From: Gammaproteobacteria bacterium
GTDB taxonomy: Bacteria > Pseudomonadota > Gammaproteobacteria > Steroidobacterales > XN24
Direction of reading: 5' to 3'
Assembly: GCA_024640085.1 (NCBI GenBank)
Contig: JAHEFR010000003.1
Location: forward strand, 51,416-115,415
Length of the DNA: 64,000 bases
This document shows positions 27,317 to 35,372 of this stretch, in pieces. The notes beneath the pieces are model-generated. The model did not search any database. It saw only the letters and a program-made list of their open reading frames with translations, and was not told the DNA's origin. Position numbers and translations under genes: made by a program. How positions within the stretch are numbered: position 1 is the first letter of the stretch; each line of letters starts with the position of its first letter.

Positions 27317-27816
27317 GACGCCTCCTCTATCGTCACACGTGTCCCCACGGACACCCTGTCGAAGAGCTCGATCACATCTTCGTTGCGCATGCGGATACAG
27401 CCGTGGGAGGCCGGTACGCCCATGGGCTCGGGGTCTGGTGTCCCGTGGATGTAGATATACCTCTGCATGCTGTCCACGCTGCCCAGTCGATTGCGACCGG
27501 GCTCCACCCCACTCAACCAGAGGATGCGGGTCAGGATCCAGTCCCGGCCAGGGAACCTGAGAGCCAGATCCGGGGACCAGACCTCCCCTGTCGGCCGTCG
27601 GCCGACAAAGACAGCCCCCGCAGGGGCGCCGCTGCCGATCTTCGCGCGGATGACGTGATCCCCGCGGGGGGTCTGTTCACTGCCATATCTCTCGCCCGCG
27701 CCCCTGCGCGCCGTGGACACAGGGTAGACACGGAGCACGTTCGCTCCAATGGCCAGCGTCAAATGCTGTGACGCCAGGCCCACGAACAGCCGAGGCTCTG
27801 TCACCGCCTCATTCAT
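27313..27816 (-). CDS. YkuD-domain L,D-transpeptidase/L,D-carboxypeptidase without signal peptide
   Basis: 167 residues. The YkuD catalytic block is complete: IYIHGTPDPEPMG, then SHGCIRMRNEDVIELFDRV with the nucleophile Cys. The protein starts directly with the folded domain and has no signal peptide or membrane anchor, so a cytoplasmic location is likely. Acinetobacter ElsL is a cytoplasmic YkuD enzyme that trims the terminal D-Ala from muropeptides during recycling. The 4-nt coupling to nagZ supports the same role here, but this is inference. It overlaps the CYTH gene end by 8 nt. Confidence 0.88.
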   Translation of the reverse strand: MNEAVTEPRLFVGLASQHLTLAIGANVLRVYPVSTARRGAGERYGSEQTPRGDHVIRAKIGSGAPAGAVFVGRRPTGEVWSPDLALRFPGRDWILTRILWLSGVEPGRNRLGSVDSMQRYIYIHGTPDPEPMGVPASHGCIRMRNEDVIELFDRVSVGTRVTIEEAS

Positions 27817-28285
27817 CGGCCCATTCCGTCCAGGGATGTTCCACCAGACGTATGTTGTAGTAACGGGGGTCGTGAGTCACTTCCCGGCCGATCCAGTCCG
27901 GCCTTGTGAAGGCCTCGCCCTCCGCCTCCAGTTCAACCTCCGCCACGACCAGGCCCGTATTGGCCCCGTGAAACTCGTCGACCTCCCAGTCGTGTCCTCC
28001 ATGTCTGACGTGATGCCGGGTCTTCTCGATGATCCGGCTCTCGCAGTACAAGTCCAGCATCTCCCTGGCATCGTCGAGGGGGATCGGATACTCGAATTCG
28101 GTCCTGCGGGCGCCGATCGTCAGGCCTTTGAAATTCAGCCACGCCTGATCCCGGCCGATACGCACCCGGATGGAACAGACGCCGGTCTCCGCCAGATAGC
28201 CCTGCACCATGCGCGCTGTCGACCGCGCCTGGTCGCGCCAGTCATCTCGGGACACGAGGAATTTCCGCTCGATCTCGACGGCCAC
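27809..28285 (-). CDS. CYTH domain protein (triphosphate tunnel metalloenzyme family)
   Basis: 158 residues from a GTG. The N-terminal signature EIERKFLV (ExExK) binds metal and triphosphate. Alternating charged beta strands follow, such as SIRVRIGRDQAWLNFKG, RRTEFEYPIPLDDAREML and WEVDEFHGANTGLVVAEVEL, as in YgiF/CyaB-type tunnel enzymes. Members hydrolyse inorganic triphosphate or make cAMP or thiamine triphosphate; short bacterial ones are mostly triphosphatases. The substrate here is unknown. It lies between rlmD and the YkuD gene, within one transcription unit. Confidence 0.9.
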   Translation of the reverse strand: MAVEIERKFLVSRDDWRDQARSTARMVQGYLAETGVCSIRVRIGRDQAWLNFKGLTIGARRTEFEYPIPLDDAREMLDLYCESRIIEKTRHHVRHGGHDWEVDEFHGANTGLVVAEVELEAEGEAFTRPDWIGREVTHDPRYYNIRLVEHPWTEWADE

Positions 28286-28288
28286 GAC

Positions 28289-29599
28289 TCAATCCCGTTC
28301 GAACACGGCGAAGGACTCCACATGGGACGTGTGCGGGAACATGTCCATCACGCCGGCACCCCTCAAGCGGAATCCGTACTCGCCCACCAGGATGCCAGCA
28401 TCCCTGGCGAGACTACCCGGATGACAGGATACGTACACGATCCGCCGGGCTCGGGCAGCCACCGGCAGGATCTCTCTGGCCCCGGAGCGCGGTGGGTCGA
28501 TCAGAACTGCATCGGGGGCCGGCCTGGCCCAGGGCAGCCCGGCGCAGTCTTCAAAAAGATTGGCGACATGGAACTCTGTCGTGCCGATGCGGTTCAGGCT
28601 CGCGTTCTCCCGAGCCCGCTCCACCAGGGCCGGATCGCCCTCCACACCGACAACAGCCGCCCCCTGTCGTGCAAGGGGTAGCGTGAAATTGCCCAGGCCG
28701 CAGAAAAGGTCCAGCACCCGCCAGCCCGGCTGAACCTGCATGACTTCCACCACCCGCGCCACCATCTTCCGATTGATGTCTCCGTTCACCTGGATGAAAT
28801 CAGTCGGCAGGAACCGGAATTCCAGGTCGAAGTCCGGCAACCGGAAAGCCAACGGCGTGGAGACTCCGTCCAGCGGAGCCACGGTATCCACTCCTCCCCT
28901 CTGTAGATAGAGATCGAGATCGTGCCTCTCACGGAAATTTCTCAAGGCCTCCAGGTCCTCCACCGTCGGATCCTCGAGAACGCGGAACACCAGCGCAACG
29001 CGGTTGTCACCGACGGAGACCTCGACCTGGGGCAGGCGCTTCCTGAGACTCAGGGAGCCGATCAGTCCGGACAACGGCTCGATCAGCCGATCCGCGGGAG
29101 GCGCCAGCACTGCGCAGGTCTCGATATCCGCGAGGAAGGACGAGAACCGCTCCCGGAAACCAACCAATGCCCTGCCCTTGCCTTCCACCCAGCGCACGCC
29201 GAGACGCGCTCGTCTGCGATAGCCGGTCCCGGGTCCGTGAACGGCTGGAAAGACGGTCGCCGGTGCCACGCCACCGATCCGTTGCAGATTGTCCAGCAGT
29301 ACCTTCTCCTTGGCGACGAGTTGAGCGGGTTCCGCCAGATGCTGCAGACTGCAACCGCCGCAGGAGAGGAAATGGAGACAGGGTGGGTCGACCCGGTCCT
29401 CGGCGGTCACCAGCAGATTGATGACTTTCGCCTCGTCATGGGTCCGGCGACGTTTGATCCGGACTGCCTCGACTGTCTCACCGGGCAACCCGCCGTCTAC
29501 GAACAGGGTCTTGCCGTCGCTGCGAGCCACACCCCGCCCGTCATGCGTCAGGTCGATGATATGCAGCGTCTCGGGAGTAGGTTCAACGCGCTTCCTCAC
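28289..29599 (-). CDS. rlmD: 23S rRNA (uracil-1939-C5)-methyltransferase
   Basis: 436 residues, GTG start overlapping the exonuclease stop. N-terminal TRAM domain (about 10-65). The 4Fe-4S cysteines are in PPCLHFLSCGGCSLQH plus a Cys near residue 160. The SAM-binding motif LDLFCGLGNFTLPLA, catalytic IDPPRSGA and nucleophile YVSCHPGSLARD follow. It methylates U1939 of 23S rRNA and is a normal-length family member. Confidence 0.96.
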   Translation of the reverse strand: MRKRVEPTPETLHIIDLTHDGRGVARSDGKTLFVDGGLPGETVEAVRIKRRRTHDEAKVINLLVTAEDRVDPPCLHFLSCGGCSLQHLAEPAQLVAKEKVLLDNLQRIGGVAPATVFPAVHGPGTGYRRRARLGVRWVEGKGRALVGFRERFSSFLADIETCAVLAPPADRLIEPLSGLIGSLSLRKRLPQVEVSVGDNRVALVFRVLEDPTVEDLEALRNFRERHDLDLYLQRGGVDTVAPLDGVSTPLAFRLPDFDLEFRFLPTDFIQVNGDINRKMVARVVEVMQVQPGWRVLDLFCGLGNFTLPLARQGAAVVGVEGDPALVERARENASLNRIGTTEFHVANLFEDCAGLPWARPAPDAVLIDPPRSGAREILPVAARARRIVYVSCHPGSLARDAGILVGEYGFRLRGAGVMDMFPHTSHVESFAVFERD

Positions 29600-30372
29600 C
29601 CCGCTGCGCCCCAGGCATCCAGGAACTCCATCAGGTGAGGGCGTCCGTCAGTCTGCAACATCTCCCTTACCCGCGACTGCTCCCTCTCGAGTTCCACAGC
29701 CGCGAGACGCCCCCGCATCTGTTCGAAATGCAGGTAGACGAGATAAGTGTTGATCACGTCTGTCTCGCAATAGTCGCTGATTTCGCGGATCTCGCCGGCG
29801 AGAAATCTCGGCCAGACCTTATCGCCACTCATCCCGAGTTTGCCGGGTAGTCCCAGCAGGACTGCCACCTCGTCCAGCCGCGCCGCGGCGCGGGCCTGGA
29901 AGCCCGCCAGCACATCCATCAGATCCAGGTGACGCCAATGGAAGCGATTAAGGTAGTTGTTCCAGCGGAAGCTCTGATCGTTGTCCCCGGTTTCCCAGTA
30001 ACGAGTCGCGGCCACCCCGTGCCTGAGCGCACGATAATGGAGCACCGGCAGGTCGAATCCCGAACCATTCCATGAGACCAGGTCCGGCCCGTATTGCTCC
30101 ACGCCTTCGAAGAACCGACGGACGATTTGAGCTTCATCGCCACCGTCGTCTCCCAATGACCATACACGCAGCTTGTCGCGGCTCTTCAGCAGACACGAAA
30201 TCGCGACCACGCGATGTTGATGCAGTGGCAGGAACTCGGAACCGGTCGCCTGTAACCGCTGCCCGAACATGACCTGCCCCACCGCCTCGTCGTCCAGTCC
30301 TTCGAGCCCGTAGTAACGCCGCCCGAAGTCGAGGTCAGGGACGGTTTCGATGTCAAAAACGAGCGTGTTAAT
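29596..30372 (-). CDS. PolB-like 3'-5' exonuclease (DEDD family), possible AUU start
   Basis: DnaQ-like exonuclease of the PF10108 type. DEDD residues are visible in LVFDIETVPD, SWNGSGFDLPVL and DYCETDVINTYLVYL, with SEFLPLHQHRVVAIS typical of the family. The only canonical in-frame upstream start is a GTG at 30441 without a good ribosome binding site, giving 23 extra residues that do not look like the family. By contrast ATT at 30372 lies 6 nt after a perfect GGGAGG (30379-30384) and would start the protein right at the conserved fold (258 aa). The rare AUU start is inferred. It is the first gene of the rlmD-CYTH-YkuD-nagZ-hpt unit. Confidence 0.85.
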   Translation of the reverse strand: MNTLVFDIETVPDLDFGRRYYGLEGLDDEAVGQVMFGQRLQATGSEFLPLHQHRVVAISCLLKSRDKLRVWSLGDDGGDEAQIVRRFFEGVEQYGPDLVSWNGSGFDLPVLHYRALRHGVAATRYWETGDNDQSFRWNNYLNRFHWRHLDLMDVLAGFQARAAARLDEVAVLLGLPGKLGMSGDKVWPRFLAGEIREISDYCETDVINTYLVYLHFEQMRGRLAAVELEREQSRVREMLQTDGRPHLMEFLDAWGAAG

Positions 30373-30534
30373 GGGGAACCTCCCAGGTCTGTGCGCCTTC
30401 GCCGAGAACGTGAGTTTAGTCTGACAGGGATAGGCGGACACCCCCGCGCCCGGTAACGACGCGCTATCTGCCCATTACCGGGTCACTTCGGTGGTGAGTG
30501 CCTGCCCTTCCATCACAGGGAACCCTGTCGATCA

Positions 30535-30600
30535 TTGATCAAAGTATTTTATTAGCTATTCAATATAATATATTGTTTTATATATTGTTATTAACTTCGT
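30535..30600. other. Strongly AT-rich island upstream of the exonuclease operon
   Basis: In a GC-rich chromosome this stretch is nearly all A and T and contains an inverted repeat (AATATAT-N6-ATATATT). It lies between the exonuclease operon and the acpS stop, so it probably holds the promoter of the leftward operon and may bind IHF or an H-NS/MvaT-type protein. Several TATAAT-like hexamers overlap, so I cannot name one. I saw no gene in 30442-30646. Confidence 0.45.
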
Positions 30601-30632
30601 GAATCTGACGATAACCGGGGACTGATCAGCTG

Positions 30633-30651
30633 CCTGAAGAACTTCTTCAGG
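30633..30651 (-). terminator. Inverted repeat at the acpS stop, possible terminator
   Basis: A perfect palindrome (CCTGAAGAA, one base, TTCTTCAGG) spans the acpS stop codon and can form a 7-bp hairpin with a 5-nt loop. There is no T-tract after it on the minus strand, although the AT-rich island follows about 30 bp later. It may end the rpoE-to-acpS transcription unit. Confidence 0.3.
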
Positions 30652-31039
30652 TCGGCGCCACCGCGTGAAGCAACACCGCGACCGCCACGATCAGGCCGGC
30701 CTCGTCGGTGAGCGTAATATGGCCCTCACCGATGCCCAGGCGATCCCGCATGGCTGCACCGCGTTCCGACCATATGATCTCCGGCTTGCCCCAGTCGTTC
30801 TGAACCACACCGGTATCGCGTATCCACATACCGTGACGAAAGCCGGTGCCCATGCTTTTCACCACAGCTTCCTTGGCGGCGAACCGCATGGCGAGAAATC
30901 TGGCTGGCCGCTTGTTACCACGGAAAGCCGACAACTCCTCCGGCAGCAGCAGCCGCCGGACGAAATGATCTCCGAAACGCTCGTAGGCTCGCTCGACACG
31001 GTCCAGCCGGACCACATCGACGCCGATCCCGAAGATCAC
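30647..31039 (-). CDS. acpS: Holo-[acyl-carrier-protein] synthase
   Basis: 130 residues, GTG start overlapping the pdxJ stop by 4 nt. The 4'-phosphopantetheinyl transferase motifs [13 protein letters not shown] and [15 protein letters not shown], with the metal-binding Asp and Glu, are intact. It converts apo-ACP to holo-ACP using coenzyme A. Last gene of the conserved rnc-era-recO-pdxJ-acpS series. Confidence 0.96.
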   Translation of the reverse strand: MIFGIGVDVVRLDRVERAYERFGDHFVRRLLLPEELSAFRGNKRPARFLAMRFAAKEAVVKSMGTGFRHGMWIRDTGVVQNDWGKPEIIWSERGAAMRDRLGIGEGHITLTDEAGLIVAVAVLLHAVAPT

Positions 31040-31773
31040 CGCAGGCGGGCCTCCGTCATCAGCCGCTTCATCTCGATGACCGCCGTGGACAGACCGTCGA
31101 AGATGGCGCGGGCCACAATCGCGTGGCCGATGTTGAGCTCCCGGATCTCAGGAATCCGGGCCACGGGCTGGACATTGTGATAGTGCAACCCATGGCCAGC
31201 ATGGACCCGCAGCCCTATCTCGCTGGCGTGAGCGGATGCACTTGCGATGCGCTCCAGTTCAGTGGCCATGGCCGCCTCGTCCATGGCATCTGCGTAGGCC
31301 CCGGTGTGGATTTCGACTACAGGCGCCCCCACCTCTTTCGCCGCATCCATCTGGCCCCGGTCCGGATCGATGAACAGGGACACGCGTATGCCGGCGTCGG
31401 CGAGCCGGGCGCAGGCATCGGCCACCCGTGATTTCTGCGCCGCCACGTCCAGCCCGCCCTCGGTGGTAAGTTCCTCACGCCGCTCCGGCACCAGACAGCA
31501 GTCCTGAGGTTTGACGCCCATGGCGATATCCAGCATCTCGCCGGTCACCGCCATCTCCAGGTTCATGCGAGTCTGCAGCACATCGCCCATGGCCCTGAGG
31601 TCACGGTCCTGGATGTGCCGCCGGTCCTCTCGCAGATGGAGTGTGATGCTATCGGCGCCAGCCTGCTCCGCCATCAGTGCCGCGTACACGGGATCCGGGT
31701 ATCGGGTGCCGCGGGCCTGGCGGATTGTCGCGACGTGATCGATGTTCACGCCTAGGAGAATCCTGTCCTTCAT
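31036..31773 (-). CDS. pdxJ: Pyridoxine 5'-phosphate synthase
   Basis: 245 residues from the ATG at 31773, with AGGGG 8 nt upstream; a GTG at 31782 would add three residues. TIM-barrel family motifs: [30 protein letters not shown] and [15 protein letters not shown]. It condenses 3-amino-2-oxopropyl phosphate with deoxyxylulose phosphate in vitamin B6 synthesis. It lies between recO and acpS, the standard gammaproteobacterial order. Confidence 0.96.
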   Translation of the reverse strand: MKDRILLGVNIDHVATIRQARGTRYPDPVYAALMAEQAGADSITLHLREDRRHIQDRDLRAMGDVLQTRMNLEMAVTGEMLDIAMGVKPQDCCLVPERREELTTEGGLDVAAQKSRVADACARLADAGIRVSLFIDPDRGQMDAAKEVGAPVVEIHTGAYADAMDEAAMATELERIASASAHASEIGLRVHAGHGLHYHNVQPVARIPEIRELNIGHAIVARAIFDGLSTAVIEMKRLMTEARLR

Positions 31774-31836
31774 TCCTGTCACCCCTGGGTCGAGGAAAGA
31801 GATATTCCGGTAGAAGTATTTTGCCAGAACCGTGGG

Positions 31837-32556
31837 TCAGGTCGCTCGGGACCTCAGCGCGTTCAGAACCTGCCTGGTCTTCAGAGGTCGCCCACCGAGC
31901 TGGTGATCCAGAGCGGCTGTGAGCAGAATGCGTGCCTCCCGGAGACAATCAGGGTTGTCGAAATGGCCGGACTGGATCGCCAATAGCGTGGCGCCCGATA
32001 CCTGCAGGGGGCTGGACAAGTCGCGGGAGGCAACGCGGGGGCCCTCTTCCAGGCGATAGAGATATCGGGCTCCTGTTTCCACCGCGAGGCCATCCACATC
32101 GCTATCGAGCATCAGGCCGTAACCCAGTGCCTCGAGGAGGTCTCGCTCGAACAGCCGCAGGATAGGCGCCTCCTGCCGGTCCCCGGCAAGCCCGCGAATG
32201 GTGTTCTCGTAGACGGTGAAAATCTCGGGATGGGGATCCTGGCGCGCCACCAGCCGTAACAGCAGCTCGTTGACGTAGAACATGCTCATCAGCCTGCGGC
32301 CGGCAGCCTGGAGTCCGGGACCGCGCGACTCGACCCCGGTCAGTGTCACCAGATCTCCCCGGCCGCTCCAGGATGCATGCACTGGCTGGAAGGGCTCCAG
32401 CGATGTTCGACGCCGTCCGGACCTGCTGCCCCGGGCTACAGCCGCCACGCGGCCATGGCGACTTGTAAACAGGTCCACCAGCTCACTGGTGTCGCGATAG
32501 GGTCTCCGATGGAGGACCCAGGCAGGTTCAAGGGCCACGCGGCCGACCGCGGTCAT
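31837..32556 (-). CDS. recO: DNA repair protein RecO
   Basis: 239 residues. N-terminal OB fold begins with ALEPAWVLHRRPYRDTSELV and continues VAAVARGSRSGRRR. A helical middle follows (MSMFYVNELLLRLVARQDPH). The C-terminal zinc-site cysteines of some RecO proteins are not obvious. RecO helps load RecA onto SSB-coated DNA with RecR. It starts in a 4-nt overlap with era. Confidence 0.93.
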   Translation of the reverse strand: MTAVGRVALEPAWVLHRRPYRDTSELVDLFTSRHGRVAAVARGSRSGRRRTSLEPFQPVHASWSGRGDLVTLTGVESRGPGLQAAGRRLMSMFYVNELLLRLVARQDPHPEIFTVYENTIRGLAGDRQEAPILRLFERDLLEALGYGLMLDSDVDGLAVETGARYLYRLEEGPRVASRDLSSPLQVSGATLLAIQSGHFDNPDCLREARILLTAALDHQLGGRPLKTRQVLNALRSRAT

Positions 32557-33467
32557 TCCACGTCGATCCCCAGGTCCCTGAGCGCCTGATCACTGTCGGA
32601 CCACTTCTTTCTTACCTTGACCCAGAGCTCCAGGTGCACCTTCCTGCCGTAGGTTTCCTCGAGTTCGTGCCGCGCGGCCTGACCGCAGGCCTTCAACTGG
32701 GCACCACTCTTGCCGATGACAACGCCCTTCTGGCCCGGCCGCTCAACCCAGATCACCACTCCGGCTCGCACGAGTGTCGGGAACATCTCCAATTGCTCCA
32801 CTTCGACCGCCAGGCCATACGGAATCTCCTCGTGAAGGCGAAGCATCAGCTTTTCACGCACGACCTCAGAGATCCTGAATCGGTCGTCCTGGTCACTGCT
32901 CGCATCGCTGGGGAAGAACGCCGGTCCTTCCGGCAGTCGTTTCACCACTGCCGATCTGAGCGCCTCCACGTTGTCGCCCCGAGCAGCGGACACCGGAACG
33001 ATGTCATCGAACTCACCACGGGCGGCAAGAGCGGCCAGGAAAGGCAGCAGTTTGTCCTTCGGCTTGACCAGATCCACCTTGTTGACAGCCATGATGACGG
33101 GGCGACCCGCCGCGAGACAACGGGTAAGGACGTCCTGGTCCTCCTCGGTCCAACGCAGGGCCTCGATAACCATGATCACCACGTCCGCATCGACGACGGC
33201 ACCGCTGGCGGCGCGGTTCATGGCCCGGTTGATAGCCCTGCCCCGGGCCCGGTGCATGCCCGGAGTATCGACGAACACGATCTGCCGGCCATCCCCGTTG
33301 TCGATACCGAGAATCCGGTGCCGGGTGGTCTGTGGCTTGGGCGTGACGATGCTGACCTTCTCGCCGATGAGCGTGTTCAGGAGGGTCGATTTGCCGACGT
33401 TCGGACGGCCGACCAGGGTGGCGTACCCTGAATGGAACAATGCAGGTGCCTGTGTCTCAGTCATCAT
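32553..33467 (-). CDS. era: GTPase Era, 16S rRNA maturation factor
   Basis: 304 residues from the first of two tandem ATGs (33467 and 33464), inside the rnc 3' end. G1 GRPNVGKSTLLN, G3 FVDTPGMHRA and G4 NKVD are clear, and the C-terminal KH domain has KGVVIGKSGAQLK. Era binds the 3' end of 16S rRNA and takes part in 30S assembly. The overlap with rnc and recO indicates translational coupling. Confidence 0.97.
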   Translation of the reverse strand: MMTETQAPALFHSGYATLVGRPNVGKSTLLNTLIGEKVSIVTPKPQTTRHRILGIDNGDGRQIVFVDTPGMHRARGRAINRAMNRAASGAVVDADVVIMVIEALRWTEEDQDVLTRCLAAGRPVIMAVNKVDLVKPKDKLLPFLAALAARGEFDDIVPVSAARGDNVEALRSAVVKRLPEGPAFFPSDASSDQDDRFRISEVVREKLMLRLHEEIPYGLAVEVEQLEMFPTLVRAGVVIWVERPGQKGVVIGKSGAQLKACGQAARHELEETYGRKVHLELWVKVRKKWSDSDQALRDLGIDVE

Positions 33468-34134
33468 CCAGCTCACCGATCATGGCCTCGGCCGCCTTCT
33501 GTTCCGCCTCCCGCCGGCTGCGTCCGGTCGCCTCGGTGCGCAAACTCAGCGCCGCCACCTGGCAGGATACCCTGAAGTGCCGTTTGTGAGCTTCGCCGGA
33601 GACGGCTTCGATTGCGTAGGTCGGCACCGTCAGGCCCCGCGCCTGCAAGCGCTCCTGCAGGCGGGTCTTCGGGTCCTTGAGATCATCCTCCGCGGGCAGG
33701 GCGCGGAGACGTTCCCCGTAGAGCGTTTCCACCACCTCCCGAGCCTGATCCAGCCCGCTATCTAGGTAGACGGCCCCCAGGATCGCCTCGATGCCGTTCG
33801 CGAGGGTCGATGCGCGGCGGAATCCGCCACTCTTCAGTTCACCGGGACCCAGTCTGATCCAGTCTCCGAGACGGATCTCGACACCGATCTCGGCAAGCGT
33901 CTCTCTGCGCACCAGAAGAGCCCTGAGGCGTGTGAGATATCCTTCCGTGGCCGCCGGCAGCAGGCGAGAGATTCGTTCGGCAATGATCAGGCCGAGGACT
34001 GCGTCGCCGAGGAATTCGAGGCGCTCGTTGTGGGAACCGTCCGCGCTCCTGTGAGTCAGGGCCCGGTCCAGCAGCGACAGGTCACTGAACCTGTAGCGGA
34101 GAGTCTGCTCGACCCACCGAGCAGCTGCCGTCAA
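33457..34134 (-). CDS. rnc: Ribonuclease III
   Basis: 225 residues, TTG start within a TTGA overlap with the preceding gene. The catalytic signature ERLEFLGDAVLGLIIAE holds the metal-binding Glu and Asp; the double-stranded RNA-binding domain fills about residues 155-222 and ends in AEQKAAEAMIGEL. It processes rRNA and structured mRNAs. Its position between the DUF4845 gene and era is conserved. Confidence 0.97.
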   Translation of the reverse strand: MTAAARWVEQTLRYRFSDLSLLDRALTHRSADGSHNERLEFLGDAVLGLIIAERISRLLPAATEGYLTRLRALLVRRETLAEIGVEIRLGDWIRLGPGELKSGGFRRASTLANGIEAILGAVYLDSGLDQAREVVETLYGERLRALPAEDDLKDPKTRLQERLQARGLTVPTYAIEAVSGEAHKRHFRVSCQVAALSLRTEATGRSRREAEQKAAEAMIGELDDD

Positions 34135-34496
34135 CGCTGAATTTCGACGCTGAAGTCGAATACCGCGACGAGATAGATATTGCCGATGTAATAGACCCTG
34201 GCCTCATACGCGGCCTGCACGGTATAAGCACGCGGCTCGCGCTTGATTTTGATGTCGCGGTAATGGATCCGGTGGACGTCCTCGATATCGAAGCGACGCT
34301 CCAGGGATCTGTAGATTTCCTCGATACTGGGGCTCTTGCCATCGAATTCTGATTTGGCCTTCTCCAGCGAGGAGGTGACCTTGCCGTACTCCAGGTACAC
34401 CGGCACAAGCTTGATCACCGCGAGAGCGAACAGGCCGAGGAACACCGCCATGATCAGGAAGCCGATAAGAGTTACGCCTTGCTCATTACGCTTCAT
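34131..34496 (-). CDS. DUF4845 single-pass membrane protein
   Basis: 121 residues. N-terminal QGVTLIGFLIMAVFLGLFAL resembles a pilin-like transmembrane start, followed by a small soluble domain (VPVYLEYGKVTSSLEKAKSE, then YRDIKIKREPRAYTVQAAYE). This gene lies between lepB and rnc in many gammaproteobacteria. The function is unknown; a periplasmic-facing domain tethered near the signal peptidase is possible. Confidence 0.9.
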   Translation of the reverse strand: MKRNEQGVTLIGFLIMAVFLGLFALAVIKLVPVYLEYGKVTSSLEKAKSEFDGKSPSIEEIYRSLERRFDIEDVHRIHYRDIKIKREPRAYTVQAAYEARVYYIGNIYLVAVFDFSVEIQR

Positions 34497-34517
34497 CGAA
34501 TCACTCCTCGTAACTTG

Positions 34518-35288
34518 CTACGTGATCTTGTCACCGATCCGCGCCCATTTCGGACCAGAATTCGACCAGTCCCAGTTCATCCAGATCCTGACGGCCTTGC
34601 CCACCAGATTCGCTTCCGGCACAAAGCCAACGCCATCGTACCTGCTGTCGCGGCTGTTGTCTCGGTTGTCCCCCATCAGAAAATAGTGCCCCTCCGGGAC
34701 CTCAAATATCCCTTCACGGCTGAAACGCCCCGGGAACAGGAGCACCTCGTGCTCCGCCTCTCCCAACCTCTCGTAACCGAGGTGCGCACCGCGAAGGTTC
34801 CCGTCCTCGTACAGACCGTCGACATCGAGGTCCACCGGGACGCCGTTGATGGACAGGTGCTTGTCCCGGTACTCCACCACGTCTCCAGGAAGACCGACGA
34901 CGCGTTTGATGTAATTAGTCTTTGGATCGGATGGCAGGCGGAATACAACCACGTCACCTCGCCGGGGCTCATCCACATCGACGACCTTGGTGCGCGTCAC
35001 CGGCAGTCGCAGACCGTAAGAGAACTTGTTCACGAAGATGAAATCGCCGATCAGCAGCGTCGGCATCATCGAACTCGACGGAATGCGGAAAGGCTCGAAC
35101 AGGAAGGAGCGAACCAGCAGCACCAGGACGATGATCGGAAAAAACGAGCGGGAATACTCGACGATCGTCGGTTCACTGGCGTTCCCTGCCGTCTCCCTGC
35201 GCTTCCGGAACACCAGCCGATCGAGCATCCACACGATGCCAGTCAACAGGCCTCCGGCTACCAGCGCAACTTCGAAATCAAACACCAT
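34518..35288 (-). CDS. lepB: Signal peptidase I
   Basis: 256 residues. Two N-terminal membrane helices (about 8-25 and 48-66), then the catalytic Ser in IPSSSMMPTLLIGDF and the catalytic Lys in NYIKRVVGLPGD. The C-terminal box GHYFLMGDNRDNSRDSRY is complete. It cleaves signal peptides of exported non-lipoproteins, such as several in this window. Follows lepA, as usual. Confidence 0.97.
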   Translation of the reverse strand: MVFDFEVALVAGGLLTGIVWMLDRLVFRKRRETAGNASEPTIVEYSRSFFPIIVLVLLVRSFLFEPFRIPSSSMMPTLLIGDFIFVNKFSYGLRLPVTRTKVVDVDEPRRGDVVVFRLPSDPKTNYIKRVVGLPGDVVEYRDKHLSINGVPVDLDVDGLYEDGNLRGAHLGYERLGEAEHEVLLFPGRFSREGIFEVPEGHYFLMGDNRDNSRDSRYDGVGFVPEANLVGKAVRIWMNWDWSNSGPKWARIGDKIT

Positions 35289-35372
35289 TCACACCCCGGT
35301 TTCCACAATCGTCATGCATTCCCGCCATCCTTGGCGTCAAGGCTGCCGGCGCGCACGGCGCCGCAGTATTGG

